Positions 8,354 through 16,617 of a stretch of DNA of 23,021 bases are shown here, piece by piece. Position numbers and translations under genes: made by a program. Every line of letters starts with the position of its first letter. Position 1 is the stretch's first letter. Source of the stretch: a candidate division WOR-3 bacterium (lineage in GTDB: Bacteria; SDB-A); contig JAFGON010000088.1 of the NCBI GenBank assembly GCA_016926475.1, forward strand, positions 1 through 23,021. The letters are read 5' to 3'. The notes below the pieces were generated by a model. The model did no database searches and was not told the origin of the DNA. It saw nothing but the letters and a program-made list of their open reading frames with translations.

Positions 8354-11300
8354 CTAATTGCTGTTATCCCGACAACCGATACTCCGCGTATGAGAGGTTT
8401 TTAAAAATATTTCGAGCCTTCTTTTTTTTATCAAATAAATTGAATCCTTGAATCCCTGAATCTGTTCTACAGGAGTTTGGATCAACCGGATATACATATC
8501 CAGAGCTACAAAAGCCGCTTCCAATGATTTTGTGTCTTCCCAAATCGCATAAAAAGCGCTTGCTTTTTTTTCGAGGGATCCAATCTTTTCTGCCAATTTC
8601 TTCATATTTTCTATTTTTTCTCCTGAGGGTGATTTTATGTATGAGATTCTCTGTTCTCTGAGATCCAAATCCTCCAACGATTTTCCTTCAAACACCTCTT
8701 TGGTGAGTTTACCCAATTCCTTCATAACTTCCAGCGCCTGCTCCGGTTTTTTCAAAGCGCAATAGATCTCGTATTTCATGTCCATCACCTCTAAACGTAA
8801 TTCATTGAAATAATCTTTTCCAATAATTTTCTGTTCAGCCCTGAGCGCGTATTCGAGAGATTCTTGATGTTTTTCTTGAAATCTGTAAAAAGACGCGAGA
8901 TTAATGAGCGCGAAGTATGCCGGCAGTTTGTAGCCAAACTCGAGCGCCAAATCCAGTGATTTTCTGAAAAGTTCTTCTGAGCTTTTATCATCTCCAAGAG
9001 CCTGATATACTCTTCCCAAGTTGTTGGATACATACATAACAGTGGCTTTATTGCCGATTTTTTTGGAAATTTCAAGAGCTTTTAGGTAGTATTCCAGACT
9101 GTTTTCCATATTGAGGTAAACTTCCGTGTATGTTAGAGCGATATTTGAATAAATTACTTCCAGCAGGTAAAGGTCTTCAGCTTCTTTGGCAATTTCAAGG
9201 GCTTTCAGGAGAATTTTCAAAACGTTTGACAGTCCTATTCCCTCCACCCTGCCGCAGAATATCGCTATGTTTGACAGAATATAGGCTTGGCTGACCTTTG
9301 CATCCGCTTTTTCGAAACAATCCAGGGCTTTTTTAAAATATTCAAGAGCGGTCTTTTCGTCGTTTATATCATGGTAGTAGATGCCAAAAAACTGCTGAAT
9401 TTTCCCTTGAGTGATCAAGTCTGAAGAAATAGATTCGAGGCTCTCAATTCTTTTCAAAAATCCAAACATATCCTCCAATTTACCTCGGCTTTGGGCTATG
9501 GATGAAAGACAGATAAGACTTTGTGCTTTAATATCTTCCCATCCGTTCCCTTCGCTCTCATCAAGCGCCTGTATCGCGGATTCCTCGGCTGAAATCAGGT
9601 TTTCGGTGTTTCTCAAAAGTTCAGCTCTCCTGAGAGTGTTTCTGGTTTTCTCCCTGCCGAAAGGCAGGTATTTGTCGAGAGCTTTGTAAAATTTAATAGT
9701 ATCCGAAGCTGATACAGCGTTTTCCGAAATTTTAAGGGCTCTTTTCAAATAGAGCGGAGCATTTTTTTGATCTTCCGCCAAGTCGTAATGGTAAGCAACA
9801 AAAGCGGTGTAACGATCGTCTCTGTTCAAAAGCTCAAAACTTTTCGCGGCTTCAAGGTGCAGCTTTCTCCTCTCGCTCAACAACTGCATCTCGTAGATCG
9901 AGTCCCTTATCAAAGCGTGTGAAAACATGTAAAAACCGGTTTTCGCGCCAGCCCATATCCCGTTTTTCTCTCCATCTTCAAGAGTTTTTACAAGATTCAC
10001 CGACAATGCCATCTTTTCGAGTATTTCCACCTGAAAATCTCTTCCGATCACAGAAGCTTTGACGGCAACCCTTCTCAGGTCTTCGCCAAAACTGTCAAAC
10101 CTCGAGACAAGCAATGCCCTAATGTCAGAAGGGATAGAGACTGTCTTTGAAGTCAGCCTGTATTCAGCGTCTAACATCCCGTTTTCTGTGAAATAACCCA
10201 GTATCTGTTTAATGTAGAAAGGGTTTCCTTCCGTCTTTTCATGCACGAACTCCATCGTCGTAAAAGGAATGTTCTCATTCCCAAAGAATTTTCTCATCAT
10301 GTCGAACGAATCTTCTTTCTCAAAAGGTTCGAGTTTGACAGCCCTGAGACTTTCAAACCCTCTGAAAAGACCATCCTCTTCCCCTTCCCTCTGAGGTCTG
10401 GAAGCTACGACGACAATAAACGGAAATTCCTCGACGCCCTTGGTCAAAAATTTCAAAAAAGCGGCTGTCTCCGTGTCTATCCAGTGCGCATCATCTATAA
10501 ACACGCCCAAAGGTTTTTTCATCGAGAGTCTCTTTATAAAAGCTTTTATAAAATAAAATAATTCGTCTTTCTTGTTTTTTAATCCCAACTGTCCATATGG
10601 GGATTTTTCAGTCTTTAGGCCCAACAAATCCGTGAAAAGATAGGCCATCTTCTCCTTTTCGGATTCGTCGGAAAAACCATCGACTCCAAAAATCCCATCT
10701 ATACCTTGTCCTACTTTTAAAGCCTTTTCGCTCTCTCCTGCGACGTTTTCTAAGTTGAAGTAATCCTCCAAAAACTGCCGGATCGGATTCAAAGAATACC
10801 TGTAAATCTGGTCGCAAGCCATTGATACCCAGCGAATATCGGGGTTGTCCTCTGTAAGTTCTGAAACAAAATAACTCTTGCCGATTCCCGCTTCACCTTC
10901 GATTTTCAGGAAACCGCCGAATTTTTTAGACAGAATTGTATCTTTCAGTATTCTCAGAGTTTCTTCGAGTTGTCTTCTCCTGCCTACAAAACCGATCGCT
11001 TTTCTCTCTGTTTTTGTATTTTTTTTCTCTCCGACAACAGAATATATCTCTATGGGTTTTGTAAAACCCTTCATTTTCGACTTCTTGTACATTTCAAAGG
11101 TATACAAACTTTTCAATTTCTTGACCACGGAGTATTCGACAAATATCCTCGGCTCGGAAGGCAAATCCTTATCTTTGTATGCCATCAGCCGAGCCGCCAG
11201 GTTGACTTTCTCTCCTTGGCAAGTGTATTCAGCCCTTTCTTGACTTCCTGAAAACCCCGAAAAAGCCATCCCAAAAGTTATACCGGCGCAAATCATGAAA

Positions 11301-12220
11301 TCCGGAATCTTTGAAGCGGTAAGAGTCATCTCGACCGCCCTCTCGCGCAACTTCTCCTTTCCCTCGGGGGCTCCGTAGAAAGCGAGTATAAACCCGCCCT
11401 TGTCACCGTAACTCACCCTGTTGAAATACCCGCCGGTCTGAAGGACGAGGCCAGTGACTTCGGATATTTTTTCCTTGAGATCTGCGGTTTCTCTGAACGA
11501 CAAAAAAACACTCGCCACTTCCCTGAATTCACCTCTGAGAGATTCGTCCATCAGCCTTTTGGGAAAAAATCTCTCCGTGACGTCTTCTCGCGGAAGGCTT
11601 TCGACGTTCCGTCTCTCGTGAGGTTTCGGCCCATAAAAAGGAACGAAAACACCTTTTTCGACCTCTTTATAGTTTTCAGCCTTAAACCTGTTTTTGAATT
11701 CCAAATCCACAACCACGCTATTTTTCGGACAGAAGCCCTGGATTTTCCCCGCTGAATCAATGGGTTCACCCTTGAAATAATACGAGTTCTGCTTATCGTT
11801 CTCTATTATCCCCCACTCGATTTCACCGACCGAAAGGCCTGTTTTGACTGAAAGGTCAAACCTCCCCCACTTAGTTTCTTTAACGCCAGAACTTACAAAA
11901 AGAGAGCATATTTTCCCCCCGGTCAAAACGGCGTTTTCAAGATAATTTACGTCGGCACTGCTGAATATCGAGTAAAAAGCGTCACCTCCGAAAACCGAAA
12001 CAAAACCTCCATATTCTCTTGTCTCTGAAATCGCGGGGGAAAATATTTCGTTTATCGTCAGTGTCAGAACTTCTATACCTTCATTCCCTCTGTCCATCAG
12101 CTTTTTTGTCATCTCTGTGAATCCTGATATATCGACAAACAAAACAGCCGCTCGAAGTTTTCCAGACCTCTTGCCTTCAAGATATTTTTTGGAAATGAAA
12201 CTGGGTATCAGCTCTCGCAT
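8354..12220 (-). CDS. Soluble-adenylyl-cyclase-like protein: two class III cyclase domains, NTPase, TPR repeats
   Basis: This 1288-residue cytoplasmic protein has no membrane segment. Domain C1 (about 22-200) carries the metal aspartates Asp30 (LFVDISGFTEM) and Asp80 (VFGGDAFYSIF), and Lys126 (SVKTGLSVG). Domain C2 (about 233-398) lacks the first metal aspartate (VFLSFRE) but keeps Lys274 (GDKGG), Thr333, Asn340 and Arg344 (YTCQGEKVNLAARLM). The pair should form one active site making cAMP from ATP, as in human ADCY10. A P-loop NTPase of AAA_16 type follows, with Walker A GEAGIGKS (442-449) and Walker B VFIDDAHW (Asp576/577). From about residue 850 there are TPR-like repeats (ALEYFKKALDCFEKA, SLEYYLKALEISKKIG). 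By position, human bicarbonate ligands Lys95 and Arg176 correspond to Val76 and Gly158. No clear ribosome site precedes ATG 12220; the gene may follow 12803 in one transcript. Confidence 0.85.
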   Translation of the reverse strand: MRELIPSFISKKYLEGKRSGKLRAAVLFVDISGFTEMTKKLMDRGNEGIEVLTLTINEIFSPAISETREYGGFVSVFGGDAFYSIFSSADVNYLENAVLTGGKICSLFVSSGVKETKWGRFDLSVKTGLSVGEIEWGIIENDKQNSYYFKGEPIDSAGKIQGFCPKNSVVVDLEFKNRFKAENYKEVEKGVFVPFYGPKPHERRNVESLPREDVTERFFPKRLMDESLRGEFREVASVFLSFRETADLKEKISEVTGLVLQTGGYFNRVSYGDKGGFILAFYGAPEGKEKLRERAVEMTLTASKIPDFMICAGITFGMAFSGFSGSQERAEYTCQGEKVNLAARLMAYKDKDLPSEPRIFVEYSVVKKLKSLYTFEMYKKSKMKGFTKPIEIYSVVGEKKNTKTERKAIGFVGRRRQLEETLRILKDTILSKKFGGFLKIEGEAGIGKSYFVSELTEDNPDIRWVSMACDQIYRYSLNPIRQFLEDYFNLENVAGESEKALKVGQGIDGIFGVDGFSDESEKEKMAYLFTDLLGLKTEKSPYGQLGLKNKKDELFYFIKAFIKRLSMKKPLGVFIDDAHWIDTETAAFLKFLTKGVEEFPFIVVVASRPQREGEEDGLFRGFESLRAVKLEPFEKEDSFDMMRKFFGNENIPFTTMEFVHEKTEGNPFYIKQILGYFTENGMLDAEYRLTSKTVSIPSDIRALLVSRFDSFGEDLRRVAVKASVIGRDFQVEILEKMALSVNLVKTLEDGEKNGIWAGAKTGFYMFSHALIRDSIYEMQLLSERRKLHLEAAKSFELLNRDDRYTAFVAYHYDLAEDQKNAPLYLKRALKISENAVSASDTIKFYKALDKYLPFGREKTRNTLRRAELLRNTENLISAEESAIQALDESEGNGWEDIKAQSLICLSSIAQSRGKLEDMFGFLKRIESLESISSDLITQGKIQQFFGIYYHDINDEKTALEYFKKALDCFEKADAKVSQAYILSNIAIFCGRVEGIGLSNVLKILLKALEIAKEAEDLYLLEVIYSNIALTYTEVYLNMENSLEYYLKALEISKKIGNKATVMYVSNNLGRVYQALGDDKSSEELFRKSLDLALEFGYKLPAYFALINLASFYRFQEKHQESLEYALRAEQKIIGKDYFNELRLEVMDMKYEIYCALKKPEQALEVMKELGKLTKEVFEGKSLEDLDLREQRISYIKSPSGEKIENMKKLAEKIGSLEKKASAFYAIWEDTKSLEAAFVALDMYIRLIQTPVEQIQGFKDSIYLIKKRRLEIFLKTSHTRSIGCRDNSN

Positions 12221-12323
12221 AGTCTACTTTTTATTATCACATCCTTCGCTTGTCAACAAAGATGGATCGTAAGATTACACTTATTTGCAGATCTTTTTTA
12301 AAAAACGGTTTCAACCGAAGACG

Positions 12324-12803
12324 TCAGAATTTTACCCCGTATCCGAAATATATGAAATTTCTCCTGTCGCCTTCTACGTTTATCGGTTTAAGATACCCGA
12401 GTTCTATGTCGTTTACCATAAGTATCAGTTCAGCCTCCGCGTTGAAATACAGGTGACCCGACTCCAGGTATCTTGAATTTTTATACGAATAGAAAATTTT
12501 CATTGCGGCGTTGGCACCGATTGTCCCCATTGGACGCATGAAAGCGCCGTATCCCAGACCGATTCCCGAAGCCCTCCAGCCGAGATTGGCGCAAAAAAAC
12601 GGTCCTGAAATAGATTCAAAATGATACGGAGAAAATGTTCCGGTCCTCGGCAGGTATAAATTCAGTTCGGCGTTAATTCCGATTTTCTCGCTGTATGTCA
12701 GACCGACGTTGAACGGAACGAACCTGCGGGTTATGAATTGGCTTTCGTCTGGCACTTCTGATAATGCAGTTAGACAAAACAAAACAGAAAGAATTAGATT
12801 CAT
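12324..12803 (-). CDS. Small exported beta-barrel-like protein, probably outer membrane
   Basis: The protein has 159 residues and starts at ATG 12803 with AAAAGGGG at about 12811-12818. The first 15 residues are a signal peptide (LILSVLFCLTALSE). The rest alternates polar and hydrophobic or aromatic residues, with Gly/Tyr-rich strands (ANLGWRASGIGLGYGAF, GANAAMKIFYSY, GHLYFNAEAELIL) and ends in YFGYGVKF. A C-terminal Phe after alternating aromatics is a usual outer-membrane insertion signal. I do not recognise a family. It lies 103 bp upstream of the cyclase on the same strand and has a good promoter at 12825-12853. It is short for a porin and may be an eight-strand barrel. Confidence 0.65.
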   Translation of the reverse strand: MNLILSVLFCLTALSEVPDESQFITRRFVPFNVGLTYSEKIGINAELNLYLPRTGTFSPYHFESISGPFFCANLGWRASGIGLGYGAFMRPMGTIGANAAMKIFYSYKNSRYLESGHLYFNAEAELILMVNDIELGYLKPINVEGDRRNFIYFGYGVKF

Positions 12804-12824
12804 TTTTCATCCCCTTTTTCTTTT

Positions 12825-12853
12825 ATTATATAAAATCTCTCGGTTTTATCCAA
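12825..12853 (-). promoter_or_regulatory. Sigma70-type promoter for the barrel gene (and perhaps the cyclase)
   Basis: On the minus strand TTGGAT (12848-12853) is followed after exactly 17 bases by a perfect TATAAT (12825-12830). The site lies 22 bases upstream of the ATG at 12803, giving a short leader that contains the AAAAGGGG ribosome site. Confidence 0.6.
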
Positions 12854-12900
12854 CATTGAAATTTAAAGGGCTCAATAACACGAATTGAGAAACCCAACGT

Positions 12901-12929
12901 TTGAAATATTTCTTTTTTCCCAATACAAT
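12901..12929 (+). promoter_or_regulatory. Sigma70-type promoter for the PstS-like gene
   Basis: TTGAAA (12901-12906) is followed after 17 bases by TACAAT (12924-12929). Transcription would start near 12936, which supports the ATG at 12960 and excludes a start at 12885. It diverges from the barrel-gene promoter, with about 47 bp between the two -35 boxes. Confidence 0.6.
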
Positions 12930-12959
12930 AAATGCCTAACCCAAACAAAGGGACAAAAA

Positions 12960-13910
12960 ATGAAAATTAGCATTGTCTCCTATCTACTGTTTTTCCTGTC
13001 ATTAAAGGTTTTGCCTCTCAACAGCATCGGCTTAGAAGACCTTCCCCTGCAGGACGGTTATTTCCGACTCAACGCTTCGACGTCCGCCGAACCTCTTCTC
13101 AGGTCGATTCTCTTTACGGTTCTTGACATTCCTTTCGAGTGGACGGGCGACCCCGGAGATTTTCGGACTATACTTCCTCTACAAGGTTCTGTGACGGACA
13201 CTTCATATCTGAGGCTGATATCCAACATCTATGTCTCCGGAACACACAACGCATATACGGATCTGATTGTCGACAACGTCGATCTGATTTTGGTCGCGAG
13301 AAGTCCTTCGGAAGATGAACTCGAGGATGCCGGATTTAACGGCGTTGAATTCGAGGTTCATGTGGTCTCATACGACGCTTTCGTATTCTTGGCAAACAGT
13401 GACAACCCCTGTGAAAACCTGACCCTCGACCAGATAAGAGCGATATACTCTGGGAATATCTTACAATGGACGGATTTATTTGATTCGTTCAGGGGTGACT
13501 CCGAAATTCATCCATATCAAAGAGAACGTAATTCTGGCAGCCAGGAGCTGATGGAGGACCTCGTTATGGGGGATCTGGACATGATAGACGCCCCCGATAT
13601 GATAGCCTACACCATGGCGGGTCCTTTCAACGCTCTGGAGTGCGATCGGCAGGGCATCGGGTACTCGGTGTTCTTCTACGCGCAGAACATTTCACCCAAC
13701 GAGCGCATCAAACTCTTGGGCATCGAAGGGGTTTTTCCCACAAAGGAAACAATCCGAACGGAGGAATACCCCCTTACCACTGAAGTCTATGCAGTCATAA
13801 GAAAAGACACACCCGATGATCACCCCGCGAGAAACTTATTGAACTGGATTTTGTCCGAGGAAGGACAAAAAGCTGTCGCCGAGAGCGGATACGTCCCTTT
13901 GAATCGATGA
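12960..13910 (+). CDS. PstS-like exported substrate-binding protein (PBP_like_2 type)
   Basis: I place the start at ATG 12960, giving 316 residues. It has AAAGGGA at 12947-12953 and a signal peptide (KISIVSYLLFFLSLKVLPLNS). The reading frame extends up to a TTG at 12885, but that stretch overlaps the promoter and lacks a ribosome site. Features of phosphate-binding proteins are visible: LNASTSAEPL (37-46) resembles the N-terminal GSTS-x-P anion loop, LTLDQIRAIYSGNILQW (154-170) matches the I-F/Y-x-G-x-I-x-x-W element, and RERNSGSQE (188-196) matches the R-x-x-S-G-S/T loop. It probably binds phosphate or a similar oxyanion in the periplasm. No pstC, pstA, pstB or phoU is nearby, so it may work with a distant transporter or as a sensor or scavenger. 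Confidence 0.8.
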   Translation: MKISIVSYLLFFLSLKVLPLNSIGLEDLPLQDGYFRLNASTSAEPLLRSILFTVLDIPFEWTGDPGDFRTILPLQGSVTDTSYLRLISNIYVSGTHNAYTDLIVDNVDLILVARSPSEDELEDAGFNGVEFEVHVVSYDAFVFLANSDNPCENLTLDQIRAIYSGNILQWTDLFDSFRGDSEIHPYQRERNSGSQELMEDLVMGDLDMIDAPDMIAYTMAGPFNALECDRQGIGYSVFFYAQNISPNERIKLLGIEGVFPTKETIRTEEYPLTTEVYAVIRKDTPDDHPARNLLNWILSEEGQKAVAESGYVPLNR

Positions 13911-13927
13911 GTTTTCAGAAATTAAAT

Positions 13928-13963
13928 CTCTGAAAGCTCTTGAAGCTCTGAAAGCTCTGAAAA
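13928..13963 (+). repeat. Four-copy 9-bp tandem repeat (CTCTGAAAG)
   Basis: Four consecutive 9-mers read CTCTGAAAG, CTCTTGAAG, CTCTGAAAG, CTCTGAAAA in the gap between the PstS-like gene (stop 13910) and the M1 peptidase gene (start 14021). It is a simple short tandem repeat with no clear hairpin. Confidence 0.75.
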
Positions 13964-14020
13964 AAGTTTTCTAAAGAGAAAAGATATCTGTTATATTGCT
14001 ATTTTACAAAAGGAGACCAT

Positions 14021-16528
14021 ATGTTTTTTGTGACGGTATTTTTGTTGTCCGGTCTGGGTTCTTCCTGGGGGCTACCCCAAAATTTTGAAGGCAAGAGCAG
14101 ACCTGATTTTCAGTATCCCTCCGACAGCGTCATAACACACTCATACGACGTCCTGCACTACGACATAGACTTCAGCATCGAAAGCCAGTTCGATTCTATA
14201 GAAGGCAACACAACAATCACGTCAAGAGCAGAGCAGAACATCGACTCTATAGACATCCACTTCGGCATGAACATGTTCGTTGACAGCATCCTCGTAAACG
14301 GAGACGGCGCGTCTTATTTAAGAATAGCGGACACTATATACGTAAACGCTCCTACGACAATATTCATGGGTGACACTTTTACCGTTCAAACTTTTTACGC
14401 GGGAAAACCTTCCGCCGGTTTTTTTCACGGACACGGCGGTTTTTTCACACTTTCACAGGTCGAAGAAGCGGCAAAAAAATGGTTTCCCTGCTACGAATGG
14501 TGCTGGGATAAAGCGGATGACGGAGTTACGATGCATGTCGAAGTCCCCGACAGCATATACGCGGTCTGCAACGGTCTTTTGACCTCCATAGACACTCTAT
14601 CCGGTGACCGGCTCAGGTTCAACTGGGACCACAACCACCCCATAGCCGCTTACCTTATCGCTGTCTCGGCTTATGATTACACAATGCTGGTAAGACTTCA
14701 CAACGGCTACAACATAGTCTATTACGCACTGCCGGGATATGTGACTCAGGCACAGGCGATGCTCGATACGCTTGAAATTATTCTTTCTGTATATGACACG
14801 CTGATAGACACATATCCTTTCGCGGACGAAAAAATGGGAAATTACCAGATATCACTGCCTTCAGGAGCATACTGGTGCATGGAACACCAGACCTGCGTCC
14901 TCTACAGCCCATGGGGCTTTACAAACACGAACGTCCATTCGCACGAGACCGGACACATGTGGTGGGGAGACGAAGTCACCTGCATTAGCTACGCCCAGAT
15001 GTTTTTGAATGAAGGGACAACTTCCTACTACGAAAGTTTTCCCCTTCTTGAAATATACGGAATTCAGGGATTTCTGAACAACATAATCTCCCAGAGGGAA
15101 TCAGGATTAAACTATGACGACAATTATCATTACCCAATTATAAACAGCCCCGACCCTTTCGGGACAAACGTCTATGACAAAGGCGCGTGGTTTCACCACA
15201 TGTTGAGGCACCTGATGGGTGATACACTCTATTTTCCCGCCATGAGGGAGTACTACCAGACCTACCGAGGCAAAAACGCCTCCGTCTCGGAGCTCATGTC
15301 CGTGATGGAAAATTTTTACGGGGATTCTCTTGGGTGGTTTTTTCATCAGTGGCTGGAGGAGACAGATTACCCTCTTTTACAGGCGGGTTGGAAACACATC
15401 GGGGGTGACCTCTACATATTTGTCTTTCAGGTTCAGACCAGCGGACCTTCTGTATTCAGAATACCAATTGAATTCGGAATATGGGAGGATGACTCCATGA
15501 CTGTCGCGGGCCCCTACTGGATGGCAGATTCTTCAAATCTCGAGGTCGTTCTGACGGTCAAAAAACCCGATTCCGTCACCATAGATCCCCTGGTCAAACT
15601 CTACCATAGAATATACGGAATAATACCTTCAAACGGTGTTCTTCTCGTCGACGACGACGGAACGGGTAATTCTCAGGCTCAATACCTGACGGCATTCAAC
15701 GATCTTAATATTTCTGTTTTAAATTGGAATGTCAGCCAAGAAGGCCTTCCCTCCGACACTTTATTGTACGTGACGAAAGCCGTTTTCTGGGTGACGGGCA
15801 CAAGAGACAATCCTCTTACGTCGGACAGACGGGAAAAGATAAGATTTGCTCTTGAAAACGGGATTCCGGTCGCTATATTTTCTCCAAAAACACCGTCACA
15901 GCTCCAGGGGACAGCGTTTTTATCCGACACTCTTGGATTTACATATTCCGGCGGGACTACATCCGACACACTGTTTCAGGGTGTAACCGGAGACCCTATA
16001 GGCAAGGGTTGGCGGTGGTTCAACATACCAACACACAACAGCGCGACCCTCTCGCCCGTCGCAGGCAGCGGCACCGGGTGCATCCATTGGAACACAGGGA
16101 ATTTTGGCGTTGTAAGAAGCGACAATTTTCAGTCGGTTTTCTCTTCCATAGACCTGCAGTATATCTACAACATGCAAGGATACTCCACAAAAATGCTCCT
16201 TATCGCCAATATCCTGAACTATTTCGGCATCGCGACTCCTGTAGCCGTCGAAGAGATAGCCGAAACTCCCGTCCGGATAAGCACCACAGCAATAGATGTC
16301 CGGTATCTCCCGGGCACCGGCATTTTCCTCCATGCCGCATCGCCTGTCCGGACAGACCTTTCCGTATACGACATAACCGGCAGAGAGGTGATGAGCTGGA
16401 ACTTTGAAGGAGAACTCGAAGTCAGGTGGACAGGTCTGAGCAATGACGGCGCTGTTTTACCTTTCGGAAGGTATTTTGCGGTCCTTAAAGAAGGCGGAGT
16501 TCAAAAACAGATAATATTTCTGCAATAA
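14021..16528 (+). CDS. Secreted M1-family zinc metallopeptidase with C-terminal sorting domain
   Basis: The 835-residue protein starts at ATG 14021 behind AAAGGAG (14008-14014). A short signal peptide ends near residue 17. The M1 domain (about 35-455) carries HETGH (308-312) followed by 18 residues and Glu331 (NEG). This gives ligands His308, His312 and Glu331 with catalytic Glu309. Tyr384 (YDKGAWF) is the usual transition-state tyrosine. The exopeptidase GAMEN motif is replaced by WCMEH (285-289); Glu288 is kept. A domain beginning VLLVDDDGTG (539-548) follows. Such domains occur in secreted peptidases of this bacterial group and have a GATase-like look. The last 80 residues are a sorting tail (LSVYDITGREV, then GRYFAVLKEG). 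It should be an exported aminopeptidase or protease acting on peptides outside the cell. It converges with the next gene across a terminator. Confidence 0.88.
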   Translation: MFFVTVFLLSGLGSSWGLPQNFEGKSRPDFQYPSDSVITHSYDVLHYDIDFSIESQFDSIEGNTTITSRAEQNIDSIDIHFGMNMFVDSILVNGDGASYLRIADTIYVNAPTTIFMGDTFTVQTFYAGKPSAGFFHGHGGFFTLSQVEEAAKKWFPCYEWCWDKADDGVTMHVEVPDSIYAVCNGLLTSIDTLSGDRLRFNWDHNHPIAAYLIAVSAYDYTMLVRLHNGYNIVYYALPGYVTQAQAMLDTLEIILSVYDTLIDTYPFADEKMGNYQISLPSGAYWCMEHQTCVLYSPWGFTNTNVHSHETGHMWWGDEVTCISYAQMFLNEGTTSYYESFPLLEIYGIQGFLNNIISQRESGLNYDDNYHYPIINSPDPFGTNVYDKGAWFHHMLRHLMGDTLYFPAMREYYQTYRGKNASVSELMSVMENFYGDSLGWFFHQWLEETDYPLLQAGWKHIGGDLYIFVFQVQTSGPSVFRIPIEFGIWEDDSMTVAGPYWMADSSNLEVVLTVKKPDSVTIDPLVKLYHRIYGIIPSNGVLLVDDDGTGNSQAQYLTAFNDLNISVLNWNVSQEGLPSDTLLYVTKAVFWVTGTRDNPLTSDRREKIRFALENGIPVAIFSPKTPSQLQGTAFLSDTLGFTYSGGTTSDTLFQGVTGDPIGKGWRWFNIPTHNSATLSPVAGSGTGCIHWNTGNFGVVRSDNFQSVFSSIDLQYIYNMQGYSTKMLLIANILNYFGIATPVAVEEIAETPVRISTTAIDVRYLPGTGIFLHAASPVRTDLSVYDITGREVMSWNFEGELEVRWTGLSNDGAVLPFGRYFAVLKEGGVQKQIIFLQ

Positions 16529-16537
16529 TCCATATAA

Positions 16538-16570
16538 AAAGAGCCGGAAGAAATTTTCTTCCGGCTCTTT
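16538..16570. terminator. Bidirectional hairpin terminator between convergent genes
   Basis: Arms 16538-16553 and 16555-16570 (AAAGAGCCGGAAGAAA and its inverse complement) surround one base. The GC-rich core GAGCCGGAAG pairs across an A/T loop. On the minus strand it is followed by a T-run, and on the plus strand by a T/C-rich stretch, so it can serve both genes ending at 16528 and 16618. Confidence 0.85.
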
Positions 16571-16617
16571 CCTTGTTCTTCTCAACCCAATTTATTTTAA
16601 AGACACAAATTCAAACC

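Noticed and set aside
12885-12959. N-terminal extension of the PstS-like protein from a TTG codon
   Set aside because: It has no ribosome site, covers the predicted promoter, and would bury the signal peptide 25 residues inside the protein.
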